Shown here piece by piece: positions 18,124 to 29,175 of a stretch of 64,000 bases of DNA. Under the pieces are notes generated by a model. That model saw nothing but the letters and a program-made list of their open reading frames with translations, made no database searches and was not told where the DNA came from. The DNA lies in assembly GCA_018402635.1 (NCBI GenBank), contig JAGYIP010000005.1, forward strand, positions 310,001-374,000, read 5' to 3'. The DNA is from Burkholderiaceae bacterium. GTDB taxonomy: Bacteria; Pseudomonadota; Gammaproteobacteria; Burkholderiales; Burkholderiaceae_A. Position numbers and translations under genes: made by a program. The number at the start of each line of letters is the position of its first letter. The stretch's first letter is position 1.

Positions 18124-19926
18124 CTAGCCATCAACTTTCAAAATGGCCAGGAAGGCCTCTTGGGGCACCTCCACCGTACCCACCTGCTTCATGCGTTTCT
18201 TGCCCGCCTTCTGCTTTTCAAGCAGTTTGCGTTTTCGGGAGATGTCGCCGCCATAGCACTTGGCTAGAACATTCTTACGAAGCGCTTTCACATTCTCACG
18301 GGCAATGATGTTGACACCGATGGCAGCCTGTATTGCAACATCAAACATCTGCCTTGGAATAAGCTCGCGCAGCTTTGCGGCAAGGTCGCGCCCTTTGAAT
18401 TGGGAGTTTGCCCGGTGCACGATGACAGAAAGCGTATCGACCCGATCCCCATTAATAAGGATATCCATCTTGACGACATCGGAGTCGCGATACTCTTTAA
18501 AGTCATAGTCCATGGAGGCATAACCTCGGGACGTCGACTTCAGCTTGTCGAAAAAATCAAGAACAATTTCGTTCATTGGAATTTCGTAGACCAGGCTCAC
18601 CTGACGCCCCGCATAGGTCATGCCCATTTGGTGGCCTCGTTTGCTGGTGCACAAGGTAATAACCGAGCCAAGATACTCCTGCGGCACAAAAACCGTAACG
18701 GTCATAACCGGCTCGCGAATCGAGGCAATTTTTGAGGCCTCCGGCATTTTTGAAGGGTTATCCACCTCAACAAGGCTGCCATCGTTAAGCAGTACCTGAT
18801 AAACAACTGTAGGCGCAGTGGTGATGAGATCTATTTTGTACTCACGCTCAAGCCGCTCTTGCACGATATCCATGTGCAGAAGTCCCAAGAAGCCGCAACG
18901 GAATCCGAAGCCAAGGGCCTGCGAGACCTCGGGCTCAAATTTAAGCGATGAGTCGTTAAGCTTCAGCTTTTCAAGCGCATCGCGCATCATGTCGTAGTCG
19001 CTTGACTCCACCGGGTAGAGCCCCGCAAAGACCTGAGGCTTAACTTCCTTAAAACCAGGAAGGGCCTCGTCTGCGGGCCGCGCTGCATGCGTAACCGTGT
19101 CGCCTACTTTGGCCGCTTTGAGCTCTTTCATGCCGGTGATAACGAAGCCCACTTCCCCGGCCGAGAGGCATTCTTTCGTTAAGGCCTTGGGGGTGAAAAC
19201 ACCCAGTTCTTCAACAACATGGGAGCTGTTGCTGGCCATGAGCAGCACCTTGTCACGTCTTTTTAAACTGCCATTCACCACACGAACCAGCATGACGACA
19301 CCAACATAGTTGTCAAACCATGAATCGATAATAAGCGCCTGAAGAGGCGCCTCGACCTTGCCCTTCGGGGGCGGAACGCGTCTAACAATAAGCTCAAGAA
19401 TGTCTTCAACGCCCTCGCCTGTTTTAGCGCTTGCCCTTATGGCGTCGGTGGCCTCAATGCCAATGACATCTTCAATTTCCTGAATGGCCTGCTCTGGGTT
19501 GGCAGCCGGGAGATCAATTTTATTTAATACCGGGCAGACCTCAACACCAAGTTCAATCGCGGTGTAGCAGTTGGCAACGGTTTGTGCCTCAACGCCCTGA
19601 GAGGCGTCAACAACCAATAAGGCCCCCTCGCAGGCTGACAGCGATCGGCTTACTTCATACGAGAAATCGACATGGCCTGGCGTGTCAATGAGGTTGAGTT
19701 GATAGACCTGGCCGTCACGCGCCTTGTAATGCAGGGCAACGGTCTGCGCCTTAATGGTGATGCCACGCTCGCGTTCGAGATCCATCGAATCGAGCACCTG
19801 GTTCTCCATCTCGCGGTCCGACAGGCCTCCGCAGAATTGAATCATTCGGTCTGCAAGCGTGCTCTTTCCGTGATCGATGTGGGCAATAATTGAAAAATTA
19901 CGAATGTTTTGCAAATTGTTCGCCAA
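18124..19926 (-). CDS. lepA: Elongation factor 4 (ribosomal back-translocase)
   Basis: A 600-residue translational GTPase. P-loop AHIDHGKST (about residues 15-23), 'DTPGHVDF', 'NKIDLPAA', then domains II, III, V and the LepA-specific C-terminal domain with '[20 protein letters not shown]'. The start is not clean: no ATG is available and TTG at 19926 has only AAAGG two bases away; TTG at 19914 (giving a start like other betaproteobacterial LepA) is the alternative. Follows mucD closely. Confidence 0.95.
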   Translation of the reverse strand: MANNLQNIRNFSIIAHIDHGKSTLADRMIQFCGGLSDREMENQVLDSMDLERERGITIKAQTVALHYKARDGQVYQLNLIDTPGHVDFSYEVSRSLSACEGALLVVDASQGVEAQTVANCYTAIELGVEVCPVLNKIDLPAANPEQAIQEIEDVIGIEATDAIRASAKTGEGVEDILELIVRRVPPPKGKVEAPLQALIIDSWFDNYVGVVMLVRVVNGSLKRRDKVLLMASNSSHVVEELGVFTPKALTKECLSAGEVGFVITGMKELKAAKVGDTVTHAARPADEALPGFKEVKPQVFAGLYPVESSDYDMMRDALEKLKLNDSSLKFEPEVSQALGFGFRCGFLGLLHMDIVQERLEREYKIDLITTAPTVVYQVLLNDGSLVEVDNPSKMPEASKIASIREPVMTVTVFVPQEYLGSVITLCTSKRGHQMGMTYAGRQVSLVYEIPMNEIVLDFFDKLKSTSRGYASMDYDFKEYRDSDVVKMDILINGDRVDTLSVIVHRANSQFKGRDLAAKLRELIPRQMFDVAIQAAIGVNIIARENVKALRKNVLAKCYGGDISRKRKLLEKQKAGKKRMKQVGTVEVPQEAFLAILKVDG

Positions 19927-19931
19927 GGCCT

Positions 19932-21431
19932 TTAAGGTCGTACTGGAATGAACAAGACCCCATCGCCCCTTCGAACCAAAAACACCACCGGCTTGCTCTT
20001 GTCGAGTGTCTCAAGATAGGCGACCAAACGTTTGGCGGACTCGACCTGGGTATTGTTTACTGAGAGGATTATGTCACCCTGGCGCATTCCCGACCGCTCG
20101 GACAGCCCAGACGCCTTTGAAACGCCAACCCCCGCCTTTAAGTTCAGTCTTTTCCTGTCTTCGTCTTCTAAATCACTTAGTCCAAGGCCGAGCCAGTTGT
20201 TCACCACAGGCTGCTCGGGAGCGGCTGGCGCGGCGGCCTGAACCTGTGGCTCGGGCTGAAGCTCAACAACACTTACCTTAAGCCGTAACTTTTCTCCCCG
20301 CCGCCAGACCTCGATAGACTCAGTGCGCCCGGGCTGGGTTTTACCAACCAAACGCGGCAGATCGGACATGCGCGCAACCTTGTTACCTGCAAAGCTTAAA
20401 ACGATGTCGCCTGGCTCAATGCCAGCCTTACGTGCTGGACCCTCCGGGTCCACGTTACGCACAAGTGCACCCGAAGCAGGTTTCAGGCCCAAGGCCTCAG
20501 CAACTTCGCGCGTCACCTCGCCGATGGCCACACCAATTCGACCCCGCACCACACGCCCCGAGGCTTTAAGCTGCTGGGCCACGCTGTTGGCTTCGTCGAT
20601 GGGAATGGCAAACGATATGCCCATAAAGCCACCCGTGCGGCTGTAGATTTGAGAATTGATGCCCACCACCTCACCGTCAAGATTAAGAAGTGGGCCCCCG
20701 GAATTGCCTGGGTTCACGGCCACATCGGTCTGAATAAAGGGCAGGTAGTCGCCCGTGTCACGCCCTTTGGCACTCACGATTCCAGCCGTTACGGTGTTCT
20801 CGAGCCCGAAGGGCGAACCAATGGCTACAACCCAGGCGCCCACTTTGAGTTTGGATGGATCCCCAAGCGGCAGTGCAGGCAGTTTCTTGGCCTCGATTTT
20901 AAGCAAAGCGACATCGGTGCGTTGGTCGGAGCCAACAATTTTTGCTTTAAATTCCCGGCCATCGGTCATCGAGACAAAGACCTCATCGGCGCCCTCGACA
21001 ACATGATGGTTCGAAAGAACGTAGCCGTCACTGGAAATAATAAAACCGCTGCCGACCCCGCGCGGAATAGATGGTGCGTCCTCGGACTGACCCGGTTGAC
21101 CTGGTCGACCCGGAGGATTCTGCTGCGGCGCACCAGGATGCCCAGGTGGGAAGAAGCGCCTGAAAAACTCGTAAAACGGGTCGTTTTCGTCAAGGCCGGG
21201 AGGCATTCCGGGGAAACCACCCTGGGCTCGGCTTGCTTTTTGCAACGTACGAATTCCAACGACTGCAGGCCCTGCCCTCTCAACAAGCCCGGTGAAATCG
21301 GGTAGCCCCCGTACCAGCGCGCTGCCAGTATTGGTGGACGAGGCAACTGCAGCCGGTGTGTGGGCTAGAAGGCCAGCGCAAAAAAAGCCGGCTATCCATA
21401 GACAATATATCGGGGTTAAAAACCGTTTCAT
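19932..21431 (-). CDS. mucD: Periplasmic Do-type serine protease (MucD/DegP family)
   Basis: A 499-residue HtrA protease. Signal peptide about residues 1-30 (ends near AAVA), then the trypsin-like domain with His in '[10 protein letters not shown]', Asp in 'RTDVALLKI' and Ser in [12 protein letters not shown], followed by two PDZ domains. A Pro/Gly-rich loop (about residues 85-115) is typical LA-loop variation. ATG 21431 is used because the longer frame starts at a TTG without support. It degrades misfolded envelope proteins; location after rpoE-rseA-rseB makes it the MucD of the sigma-E circuit. Confidence 0.94.
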   Translation of the reverse strand: MKRFLTPIYCLWIAGFFCAGLLAHTPAAVASSTNTGSALVRGLPDFTGLVERAGPAVVGIRTLQKASRAQGGFPGMPPGLDENDPFYEFFRRFFPPGHPGAPQQNPPGRPGQPGQSEDAPSIPRGVGSGFIISSDGYVLSNHHVVEGADEVFVSMTDGREFKAKIVGSDQRTDVALLKIEAKKLPALPLGDPSKLKVGAWVVAIGSPFGLENTVTAGIVSAKGRDTGDYLPFIQTDVAVNPGNSGGPLLNLDGEVVGINSQIYSRTGGFMGISFAIPIDEANSVAQQLKASGRVVRGRIGVAIGEVTREVAEALGLKPASGALVRNVDPEGPARKAGIEPGDIVLSFAGNKVARMSDLPRLVGKTQPGRTESIEVWRRGEKLRLKVSVVELQPEPQVQAAAPAAPEQPVVNNWLGLGLSDLEDEDRKRLNLKAGVGVSKASGLSERSGMRQGDIILSVNNTQVESAKRLVAYLETLDKSKPVVFLVRRGDGVLFIPVRP

Positions 21432-21448
21432 AATGGACAAGCCCTTCT

Positions 21449-22516
21449 TTATTGTTGAGGAAGAGGAAGTGTGACGAGCAGGCCTTTTGCCGTGTCGATG
21501 GGCACTTCACCCAAGGCCGTTAAATGGTAACCCGACTTTGAACCGATAATCATGGCCGTTGCGCCTTTGAGGTCGCTCGACTCTGTGGAATTGGCCTGTC
21601 CATTGAGTTTCGGATCGTGAATGAAAAAAACAGAAACCAGCGCGATTCCGTCGGTAAAGAGCCATTGGGTATGAGGCAGGGAGGACGAAGGCTCTTTGAC
21701 CTTGGCGGCCGCCAAAGGCAGAAAGCCCAGGGAACCTACATAGTCCTTTAGCACCTGAGGCATTGGCTCACGGTGAATAGGGGCTGTCACTCGCTGCCAA
21801 GAGCCCACATCTTTAAAAGGCGCCTCTAGGCTGGGGAGCTGGGGTGAGGATCCAAGATTGAGGTCGGAAAACGAATGCTCTTCGAGCACTGCGCCATTGG
21901 CATCGAGGGTCTGGGTCTTGAGCATGATGCCCGAGGCCTGATCGAACCAACAATGCACGCCCCAACGAGACTGGTTACGAGGAACAAACTCGAGCCGGTC
22001 TGTCATTCGCCCAGCAATGCGCTTTCCCGTGGCAAGGCGAATTTGATAATGCTCGGTGACACGAGCAAAGTCGTAGACAGGGGGATGGGGAAAATCGAGG
22101 CGAACAGAGGCGCCCGGATAAATGCGAACCTGCTTTTGGTCGGGAAGGTAGGCACGCACCTCGGAGCTAAGCCTAACCGTGCGCCGGGCAGGCCCGTCAA
22201 GTGCATCGATAACGGTCACCCTCCCCTCGGGCGATAGTCCACGCATGACTTTCGCTGAGTAGAGGCCCTTGGCATGCTGGTGAACATAAGTTCCTGAGAA
22301 GTCGAGCCGCGAGGCCGAGTCGGCCGCACGTTGAACCATGACCTTGGCCCTTGCCTGAAGCTGCTGCCCTGCCTTCGTCGTAGCAGGGGGCTCGGCTGCG
22401 GAGGCAGAGCCAGCCTGAGCCACGAACAAAGAAAGAAAGACTATCCGGAGAAGAACCACCCGCCTTACCCTTTGGCAAGCCAGGGCAAAGGCCGGGACCA
22501 GCAAGGCGTTGGTCAT
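21449..22516 (-). CDS. rseB: Sigma-E regulatory protein RseB/MucB
   Basis: A 355-residue periplasmic protein. A signal peptide (about residues 15-40) is followed by the MucB/RseB domain, recognised from 'LDFSGTYVHQHAKGLYSAKV' type text and a C-terminal smaller domain near 'QWLFTDGIALVSVFF'. RseB binds the periplasmic side of RseA and protects it from cleavage until lipopolysaccharide or lipoprotein intermediates release it. ATG overlaps the rseA stop (ATGA). Confidence 0.93.
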   Translation of the reverse strand: MTNALLVPAFALACQRVRRVVLLRIVFLSLFVAQAGSASAAEPPATTKAGQQLQARAKVMVQRAADSASRLDFSGTYVHQHAKGLYSAKVMRGLSPEGRVTVIDALDGPARRTVRLSSEVRAYLPDQKQVRIYPGASVRLDFPHPPVYDFARVTEHYQIRLATGKRIAGRMTDRLEFVPRNQSRWGVHCWFDQASGIMLKTQTLDANGAVLEEHSFSDLNLGSSPQLPSLEAPFKDVGSWQRVTAPIHREPMPQVLKDYVGSLGFLPLAAAKVKEPSSSLPHTQWLFTDGIALVSVFFIHDPKLNGQANSTESSDLKGATAMIIGSKSGYHLTALGEVPIDTAKGLLVTLPLPQQ

Positions 22517-23055
22517 TGCTCGTCCATGCGCATCCGAACGATCATTGGGCCGTGGGCCTCGACCATTGCACGCATTTGCGGCGACGCGTCTCGGGGGCCG
22601 ATCACAGGATTGACCGCAATCTGACTTGGGGAGGTTGAAAGCGCAGCCACTGAGGAGCCAGAGCCCTGCCCATCAATACCAACCGTCCAGACAACCGACG
22701 CAACAAAACCAAAGGCTGCCATGCCCGCGGCAACACGCCACCCAGTACCCAGACCTCGGCGCTCAAGCCGAACTCCGCCAGGGCCTGGGCCTGCCCCGAC
22801 ATTGGCCAAACGATGATGCTGAGGCATGAAATGAGGTTCTTGCTCGAGCTGCTTGGCAATTCGCGCCTGCAAGGATTTCGAGTGGGAGGTGGCTGTAACA
22901 CCCGACATAGCCTCAGAAATGACCCAGTAGGTGAGCGCCGTTGACTGAAGCTCGGGCTCTGCCTTTATGCGAGCCACGAGCGCGGAGGCCTGCGCTGCCG
23001 GAAGGCTCTGGTCGAGGTATTCGGAGAGAACTTCCTTGATGTCTTGATCTTGCAT
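22513..23055 (-). CDS. rseA: Anti-sigma-E factor RseA/MucA
   Basis: A 180-residue single-pass membrane protein. The N-terminal cytoplasmic sigma-binding domain starts 'DIKEVLSEYLDQSLPAAQAS' and includes 'LTYWVISEAMSG'. One transmembrane segment is seen at about residues 108-125 (VAAGMAAFGFVASVVWTVGI), then a short periplasmic tail ending 'MIVRMRMDEQ'. It holds RpoE at the membrane and is destroyed by regulated proteolysis under envelope stress. Position right after rpoE confirms the identity. Confidence 0.92.
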   Translation of the reverse strand: MQDQDIKEVLSEYLDQSLPAAQASALVARIKAEPELQSTALTYWVISEAMSGVTATSHSKSLQARIAKQLEQEPHFMPQHHRLANVGAGPGPGGVRLERRGLGTGWRVAAGMAAFGFVASVVWTVGIDGQGSGSSVAALSTSPSQIAVNPVIGPRDASPQMRAMVEAHGPMIVRMRMDEQ

Positions 23056-23079
23056 ACCGGTTCCTATTTTGCCAAAAAC

Positions 23080-23685
23080 TCACCAACGCCGATCGGGCGA
23101 AACATTAAGCAAAGGCCTAAGCTCGGCCGCTACTGCCTCTCGGGCCCTGAAGATGCGTGACCGGACGGTCCCAATTGGGCAGTTCATGGCCTCTGCAATT
23201 TCTTCGTAACTCAAACCATCAATCTCCCGCAGACATAAAGCGGTGCGTAATTCCTCTGGCAGTGCCGCCACGGAGCGATTCACCGCCTCCGCGACCTGCC
23301 GACTCATAAGCTCCGCCTCGGGCGTATTGTTGTCTACTGTGACATCAGGAGGCTCAAAAGATTCCTCATTGGGATCATTGGAAGCCAATTCCGAGAGGGA
23401 AATAGGCCTTTTACCCCGACTAACCAAGTGGTTTTTGGCCGTATTTACGGCTATTCGGTAAAGCCAGGTGTAGAAGGCGCTGTCGCCTCGAAACTGCGGA
23501 AGGGCTCGGTAGGCCTTAATAAAGGCGTCCTGAACCACATCATCCGCCTCATCAGAGTTATTTACCAAGCGTCGAACAAGACGACCAACCTTACGCTGGT
23601 ATTTCAAGACAAGCAGGTTAAAGGCCTCCTTGTCCCCGTTTTTTACACGCTGGACAAGGTCAAGGTCGGAAGGGGTCTCGGCCAC
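23080..23685 (-). CDS. rpoE: RNA polymerase sigma-E (extracytoplasmic function) factor
   Basis: A 201-residue ECF sigma factor. Region 2 includes 'DADDVVQDAFIKAYRALP' type text (here EADDVVQDAFIKAYRAL) and 'FYTWLYRIAVNTAKNHL'; region 4 includes 'GLSYEEIAEAMNCPIGTVRSR'. GTG start at 23685 with AAGG nine bases upstream. It directs transcription of envelope stress genes and usually its own operon; no sigma-E type promoter was identified with confidence here. It lies 18 bases after fabF, so fab readthrough could feed it. Confidence 0.95.
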   Translation of the reverse strand: MAETPSDLDLVQRVKNGDKEAFNLLVLKYQRKVGRLVRRLVNNSDEADDVVQDAFIKAYRALPQFRGDSAFYTWLYRIAVNTAKNHLVSRGKRPISLSELASNDPNEESFEPPDVTVDNNTPEAELMSRQVAEAVNRSVAALPEELRTALCLREIDGLSYEEIAEAMNCPIGTVRSRIFRAREAVAAELRPLLNVSPDRRW

Positions 23686-23703
23686 CGAGCGCTACCTTGG
23701 CAC

Positions 23704-24948
23704 CTAGCCTCTGGTGAAGACCAGTGAGCCGTTCGTTCCCCCGAATCCGAAGTTATTTTTTAGTGCGGCTTTAAAACTCCCAGGCTTCGCCTCGTTTGCG
23801 CAGTAATCGAGGTCGCACTCAGGGTCTTGATTAAAGATATTGATGGTGGGCGGGCAGACTTGATGGTGCAGGGCAAGCACTGTAAAGACAGCCTCAAGAC
23901 CCCCTGCACCTCCCAAAAGGTGTCCGGTCATCGACTTCGTTGATGAAATTCGTACCGCCTTTGCATGGTCACCAAAAGCGGCCTTTATGGCCTGGGTCTC
24001 GTTCTTATCACCAAGCGGGGTTGAGGTGCCATGGGCATTGATATACCCCACCTCTGAAGGGTTGAGGCCCGCGTCACGCATCGCGTTAAGCATGCAGCGC
24101 TTCGGACCATCTTGATCGGGCGCGGTCATGTGAAAGGCATCGCCTGAAAAACCGACACCGGAGAGCTCGGCATAGATTCGGGCGCCTCGAGCCTTGGCAT
24201 GCTCATACTCTTCAACCACCATGACGCCGGCTCCTTCGCCCAATACAAAGCCGTCTCGATCCTTGTCCCATGGCCGCGAGGCCGTAGCTGGATCGTCATT
24301 TCGGGTAGACAGCGCACGCGCTGCAGCAAACCCACCGATACCGAGAGGAGAAATGGTTGACTCAGCACCCCCGGTGACCATCATGTCGGCATCACCGGCT
24401 TGAATGAGACGGGCAGCAAGACCAATGCTGTGAAGACCCGTTGTACAGGCCGTCACGGCAGCCAGGTTGGGGCCCTTTAAGCCCCTAAGAATACTTAGAT
24501 GGCCAGAAATCATGTTGATGATGGAACCAGGTACGAAAAAGGGCGAGATTCGTCGAGCACCCTTTGCCGTGTAGTCGGCGTGCGTTTCTTCAATTAATGG
24601 AAGCCCGCCGATGCCTGAGCCCACCATAACCCCGATGCGCTCGGCATTGGTATCCGTAATTTCAATTCCGCTGTCATCAAGAGCCTGCAAGCCCGCGGCA
24701 ATGCCATAGTGGATAAAGGTATCCATATGACGCGCCTCTTTCGCAGGAAGGTAAGACTCGACATTGAAGTCTTTGACCTCGCCTGCAAAATGAACAGGGA
24801 GCACGGTGGCATCGAACCGCGTAACGGTTGCAATACCCGAGCGCCCTGCAACAATGGCATCCCAGGCCGTTGAAACGGTGTTGCCTACGGGGCTGATGCA
24901 GCCAAGCCCCGTAATAACAACCCGCCTGCGATGACTAATGGCTTGCAT
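23704..24948 (-). CDS. fabF: Beta-ketoacyl-ACP synthase II
   Basis: A 414-residue condensing enzyme that elongates fatty acids by two carbons. Nucleophile Cys in '[11 protein letters not shown]' (about residue 165), His in '[11 protein letters not shown]' and the second His in '[13 protein letters not shown]', the normal Cys-His-His set. Start ATG 24948. It is separated from acpP by an intrinsic terminator, so its expression is probably lower than acpP. Confidence 0.96.
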   Translation of the reverse strand: MQAISHRRRVVITGLGCISPVGNTVSTAWDAIVAGRSGIATVTRFDATVLPVHFAGEVKDFNVESYLPAKEARHMDTFIHYGIAAGLQALDDSGIEITDTNAERIGVMVGSGIGGLPLIEETHADYTAKGARRISPFFVPGSIINMISGHLSILRGLKGPNLAAVTACTTGLHSIGLAARLIQAGDADMMVTGGAESTISPLGIGGFAAARALSTRNDDPATASRPWDKDRDGFVLGEGAGVMVVEEYEHAKARGARIYAELSGVGFSGDAFHMTAPDQDGPKRCMLNAMRDAGLNPSEVGYINAHGTSTPLGDKNETQAIKAAFGDHAKAVRISSTKSMTGHLLGGAGGLEAVFTVLALHHQVCPPTINIFNQDPECDLDYCANEAKPGSFKAALKNNFGFGGTNGSLVFTRG

Positions 24949-24953
24949 CGTTT

Positions 24954-24987
24954 AAAAAATAAGGCAGCCCGACAGAGCTCGGGTGCC
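24954..24987 (-). terminator. Intrinsic terminator/attenuator between acpP and fabF
   Basis: On the minus strand the stem GGCA-CCCGA pairs with TCGGG-C-TGCC around a GCTCTG loop (arms 24979-24987 and 24963-24972), followed at once by TTATTTTTT. It lies in the acpP-fabF gap, so partial termination would give more acpP than fabF message. Confidence 0.8.
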
Positions 24988-25004
24988 AGGGGCTAGAGGG
25001 CCGG

Positions 25005-25244
25005 CTATTTTTTAAGATTGGCGTTGACGTAATCAATGGCCTGCTGGACGGTGGTGATTTTTTCAGCCTCCTCGTCGGGGATCTCGCACTCAAAGGCATC
25101 TTCTAGGGCCATGACAAGCTCCACAGTATCCAGAGAGTCTGCGCCAAGGTCATCGACGAACTTCGACTCGTTTTTAATATCTTCAAGCTTTACGCCCAAT
25201 TGCTCCGACACAATTGCTTTGACGCGCTTTTCAATGTCTTCCAT
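25005..25244 (-). CDS. acpP: Acyl carrier protein
   Basis: A 79-residue acidic four-helix protein that carries the growing acyl chain. The phosphopantetheine-bearing Ser is in [10 protein letters not shown] (about residue 37). Strong Shine-Dalgarno-like AAGGG upstream. Modified by AcpS at 13.7 kb. Almost invariant family, so identification is secure. Confidence 0.98.
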   Translation of the reverse strand: MEDIEKRVKAIVSEQLGVKLEDIKNESKFVDDLGADSLDTVELVMALEDAFECEIPDEEAEKITTVQQAIDYVNANLKK

Positions 25245-25297
25245 GGTTTTTCCCTTTTTTAATCCTGACGGATTTTAAATAACGCGAGGCGATTGTA

Positions 25298-26065
25298 TCA
25301 GGACATCACCATGCCGCCGTTCACATGCAAGGTGGTTCCCGTAATGTAGGACGCACCCTCAGAACACAAAAAGACGACAGAAGCGGCGATATCGCTGGCA
25401 GTTCCAAGCCGTTGAAGAGGAATTTGATCAACCAGCGTCTTCACCTGCTCCTGCGACAAGGCATCGGTCATGTCGGTTTGAATAAACCCGGGGGCAATGC
25501 AGTTCACCGTAATGCCCCTGCTACCTACCTCGCGGGCAAGCGAGCGGCTTAGCCCGCCAAGGCCTGCTTTTGAGGCCGCATAATTAATCTGCCCCGGATT
25601 GCCGCTAGTACCCACAACCGACGTGATGTGAAGAATGCGCCCCCATCGGGCCTTCACCATGGGCTTGAGTGCGGCGCGATCAAGCCGAAAGGCCGCAGAA
25701 AGATTGGTATCGATCACGTCCTGCCACTCATCATCCTTCATGCGCAGCGCAAGGTTATCTCGCGTTATACCGGCGTTGTTCACAAGGATATCGAGCCGAC
25801 CATGGCGTTTTACGATGTCGGTTACTGCCGCCTCACAGGCCCCAGGTTCGTTCACATTAAGGCACAGCCCGCTGCCTGGAACCGGCATAGCCGCCAAGGC
25901 CTGTTGAATAGACTCTGCGCCGGCATTGGAGGTTGCGGTACCAATAACCAGGTAGCCCTGCTCCGCAAGTGCTAGAACAATGGCCCGACCAATGCCTCGG
26001 CTTGCTCCTGTTACCAGTGCAACCCGCACTGAGTCTGTCGTGAGGTTTGTAGTGAGGTCTGTCAT
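25298..26065 (-). CDS. fabG: 3-oxoacyl-ACP reductase
   Basis: A 255-residue short-chain dehydrogenase that reduces beta-ketoacyl-ACP with NADPH. Cofactor loop TGASRGIG (residues about 19-26), 'NNAGITRD', catalytic Tyr-Lys in 'INYAASKAG', and C-terminal 'ITGTTLHVNGGMVMS'. The N-terminus carries an extra eight to ten residues with a small internal repeat (DLTTNLTTDS). Start overlaps the fabD stop (ATGA). Confidence 0.96.
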   Translation of the reverse strand: MTDLTTNLTTDSVRVALVTGASRGIGRAIVLALAEQGYLVIGTATSNAGAESIQQALAAMPVPGSGLCLNVNEPGACEAAVTDIVKRHGRLDILVNNAGITRDNLALRMKDDEWQDVIDTNLSAAFRLDRAALKPMVKARWGRILHITSVVGTSGNPGQINYAASKAGLGGLSRSLAREVGSRGITVNCIAPGFIQTDMTDALSQEQVKTLVDQIPLQRLGTASDIAASVVFLCSEGASYITGTTLHVNGGMVMS

Positions 26066-27000
26066 CTGGCTTTCAGGCTTTCCAAAGTGCTTTGAAGGGA
26101 CTGCTCGTCGTTAATCGTAAGCGCCTGGGCAGAGGGTGCTATTTTCTTAGTAAGGCCGGTAAGAACCTTGCCAGGACCACACTCCACAAAATGCGTCACA
26201 CCTTCATCGGCAAGCCCGCGAATGGTCTGCACCCAGCGCACAGGATTCATGGCCTGCTTGCTTAAAAGTTCAAGCAAAGACTCCGAGGCCTGCATGGGTA
26301 GGCCAGTCAGGTTATGGAATACAGGGCAGGCCTGAGGCTTGAAGTTGACGCCTGTAAGGCGCTCTCGCAGCTGAAGCGCAGCAGGCTCTAAAAGACTGCT
26401 GTGGAAGGGCGCCGAAACCGGCAAGGCTATTGCACGCTTGGCACCTGCCTGCTTAAGTTCATCGCAGGCAAGGCCTACAGCCTGTGTGTGTCCCGCGATG
26501 ACGGTCTGATCGTCAGAGTTGAAATTGACAGCCTCGACGACCGCTCCCGGTTTTGATACGGCTTTGCAGAGGCTATCTACCGTCTGGCCTTGAAGGCCTA
26601 AAATAGCCGCCATGGCTCCTAGGCCAGACGGCACCGCCTGCTGCATAGCCTGCGCCCTAAAACGCACAAGCTGAACGGCCTCACTCTCCCCAAGGGCACC
26701 GGCGGCAACCAAGGCTGTGTACTCGCCCAGGCTATGGCCAGCAAAGTAACTTGGCACTGGGCCAGCTGCCGCCTGATAGGCCCGGAAAAAAGCCAGGCTG
26801 CAGGCAAGCATGACCGGCTGAGTGTTCACAGTTAGGTTGAGCTCTTCGGCTGGGCCATTGGCAATAAGAGCCTGAAGGTCTTGATCGATGGCCAATGAGG
26901 CCTGCCGTACAACCTGTTCGACAACCTTTGAGCCCTTAAAACCCTCGAGCATTCCAACCGATTGAGACCCTTGGCCAGGAAAAAGAAAGGCAATTCGCAT
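26062..27000 (-). CDS. fabD: Malonyl-CoA:ACP transacylase
   Basis: A 312-residue enzyme that loads malonate onto ACP. N-terminal FLFPGQGSQ, nucleophile Ser in GHSLGEYTAL (about residue 91), and His in 'SAPFHSSLLEPA'. Length and motif spacing match the family. Part of fabH-fabD-fabG-acpP-fabF. Confidence 0.96.
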   Translation of the reverse strand: MRIAFLFPGQGSQSVGMLEGFKGSKVVEQVVRQASLAIDQDLQALIANGPAEELNLTVNTQPVMLACSLAFFRAYQAAAGPVPSYFAGHSLGEYTALVAAGALGESEAVQLVRFRAQAMQQAVPSGLGAMAAILGLQGQTVDSLCKAVSKPGAVVEAVNFNSDDQTVIAGHTQAVGLACDELKQAGAKRAIALPVSAPFHSSLLEPAALQLRERLTGVNFKPQACPVFHNLTGLPMQASESLLELLSKQAMNPVRWVQTIRGLADEGVTHFVECGPGKVLTGLTKKIAPSAQALTINDEQSLQSTLESLKAR

Positions 27001-27037
27001 AGAAGTAAAAACCCTTGCTTAGGAGTGACTGCTCGAT

Positions 27038-28021
27038 CTAGAGCTTGAGCGCCACTGCGCCCCAGGTAAAGCCACCACCAACACCCTGAAGCATAAGTGT
27101 CTGGCCAGCCTTCAGACGGCCATCGCGGCGCGCTGTATCGAAGGCCAACGGCACCGAAGCAGCCGACGTGTTGGCATGCTGACCAACGGTGGCGATAAGT
27201 CGTGATTCGGGGATCTGAAGCCGCTTACCTACCATGGCAAGGATACGGAGATTGGCCTGATGAGGAATAAACCAATCGATAGCCTGAAGGTCAAGACCGG
27301 CCAGACTCGCTACCTCGCGGGCGGATGACTCGAGCACCTCAACGGCCAGACGAAAAACAGCCTGGCCATCCATGGTTAGAAACGGCGAGCCGCAGACTTT
27401 GCCGTGGGCAAGCTGACCAGGCGTATTCAGAATGCCTTCGTGCTCCGCTCGGGCGTAGAGTTTGTGCGCAAGAATTCCGGGGGTGTCGCTTGCCTTTAAA
27501 ACCACCGCACCCGCACCGTCGCCAAACAAGACGCAGGTGCCTCGGTCGTTGAAATCGAGAATGCGTGAGAAGGTCTCCGCACCCACAACCAATGCCGTTC
27601 TTGCCTGGCCTGTTTGAATAAATAGGTCTGCTGTGGCAAGCGCGTAAACAAAGCCACTGCAGACCGCCTGCAGATCAAAGGACACACACTGTTTAATGGC
27701 TAGCTTGTGCTGCAGTCGGCAGGCCGTTGAGGGGAAGACCATGTCGGGCGTGGAGGTTGCCAGAACGATAAGATCTACCGAGTCTGGCTCAAGGCCAGCA
27801 TCCTCAAGGGCTGCGAGGGACGCCCGATAGGCTAGGTCGCTAGTGGACTGGTCATCGCTTGCAAAGTAGCGCTGCTCAATGCCCGTTCGCTCGCGGATCC
27901 ATTGGTCGCTGGTTTCAAGGCCAAGAGCCTCAAGCCGATCGACCATTGCCCTATTCGATACCGGATCACCAGGCAGATACCCTCCTGTTCCAACGACTGC
28001 TGAGTAGATGCGAGAAACCAT
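27038..28021 (-). CDS. fabH: Beta-ketoacyl-ACP synthase III
   Basis: A 327-residue enzyme that starts fatty acid synthesis by condensing acetyl-CoA with malonyl-ACP. Catalytic Cys in '[11 protein letters not shown]' (about residue 119), His in 'IPHQANLRI' and Asn in '[14 protein letters not shown]'. Ends [13 protein letters not shown], typical of FabH. Confidence 0.96.
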   Translation of the reverse strand: MVSRIYSAVVGTGGYLPGDPVSNRAMVDRLEALGLETSDQWIRERTGIEQRYFASDDQSTSDLAYRASLAALEDAGLEPDSVDLIVLATSTPDMVFPSTACRLQHKLAIKQCVSFDLQAVCSGFVYALATADLFIQTGQARTALVVGAETFSRILDFNDRGTCVLFGDGAGAVVLKASDTPGILAHKLYARAEHEGILNTPGQLAHGKVCGSPFLTMDGQAVFRLAVEVLESSAREVASLAGLDLQAIDWFIPHQANLRILAMVGKRLQIPESRLIATVGQHANTSAASVPLAFDTARRDGRLKAGQTLMLQGVGGGFTWGAVALKL

Positions 28022-28048
28022 GGGGGCGCAGTGTACGACGTGCGGGGC

Positions 28049-29074
28049 TTAGGGGTTTACGAGCCCTGAACGCGCGGCAAGCGACTCGGTAATGCGCTCG
28101 ACGAGGCAATGCCGAGCAGCCTCTGCTGCGCGATCAAGCGCATGCCGAAACCCATAGGCGTCTGCCGAGCCATGGCTTTTAACAACCACGCCACGAAGAC
28201 CAAGTAAGACAGCGCCGTTGTAGCGACGGTGGTCGACACGGCGAACAAAGGCGCGCAGAACCGGCGAGGCAATAAGCGCAGCAAGACGGCTGAAAAGACT
28301 GCGACGAAACTCTTCTTTGAGAAAGGCACCCAACATCTGCGCAACACCTTCGGAGGTTTTGAGTGCAACGTTACCAACAAACCCGTCACAGACGACCACA
28401 TCGGCAACGCCTTTAAAGACGTCGTTGCCCTCGACATTCCCAATAAAATGAATAGGCATTTGACGCAGCTGCTCGCCCGCCTGTTTAACAAGCTCGTTGC
28501 CTTTAATAACCTCCTCGCCCACATTAAGCAGGCCAACGCGAGGCTGCTTGACACCCATCGCCATCGCCAATGCGGACCCCATAAGCCCAAACTGAGCCAG
28601 ATGCTCGGCAGAGCAGTCAACGTTTGCACCCAGGTCGAGCATTAGGGTTGAGGAGCCACTGCGATTAGGAATGAACGTGGCTATGGCTGGTCGGTCGATA
28701 CCCTCAATTGTTTTTAAGACGTTGCGTGAAATGGCCATAAGCGCGCCGGTGTTGCCAGCGCTAACCGCGCCGTGGGCATGGCCTAGGCTGACCTGCTCGA
28801 AGGCAATGCGCATGGATGACTGCCGCTTAGAGCGCAAGGCCGTCGCAGGGGGGTCGCTCATCTCGACAAGCTCCGGAGCATGAACAATTTGAACCCGATT
28901 GCTTGCCTGCAGGCGAGCAAAAAGCGCGGATGCGCGAATATCGGGTTCACGACCAACCAGCAAAAGGCTTGCATAGGGGTCGCGTTGAAGGAAATCGAGG
29001 CATGCGGCTAAGGTAACGGGCAGACCGTGGTCTCCCCCCATGCAGTCAACCGCAAGACAGACAGGCGTTGTCAT
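28049..29074 (-). CDS. plsX: Phosphate acyltransferase PlsX
   Basis: A 341-residue enzyme that converts acyl-ACP to acyl-phosphate for phospholipid synthesis. N-terminus '[14 protein letters not shown]', '[13 protein letters not shown]', and '[17 protein letters not shown]' are all PlsX landmarks. The 101-base gap upstream to rpmF holds a possible weak promoter (TTGTCA with a TCTAAT box 16 bases on) but nothing decisive. Confidence 0.95.
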   Translation of the reverse strand: MTTPVCLAVDCMGGDHGLPVTLAACLDFLQRDPYASLLLVGREPDIRASALFARLQASNRVQIVHAPELVEMSDPPATALRSKRQSSMRIAFEQVSLGHAHGAVSAGNTGALMAISRNVLKTIEGIDRPAIATFIPNRSGSSTLMLDLGANVDCSAEHLAQFGLMGSALAMAMGVKQPRVGLLNVGEEVIKGNELVKQAGEQLRQMPIHFIGNVEGNDVFKGVADVVVCDGFVGNVALKTSEGVAQMLGAFLKEEFRRSLFSRLAALIASPVLRAFVRRVDHRRYNGAVLLGLRGVVVKSHGSADAYGFRHALDRAAEAARHCLVERITESLAARSGLVNP

Positions 29075-29175
29075 TAAAAGCTGACCGAGGCAGAGGGCCG
29101 CTGCGAAGAATTAGATAAACCAAAAGTCTGCTGACAACTGGGCCAGCCGGGGGCTATTACCCTGCGCCCCACCGA

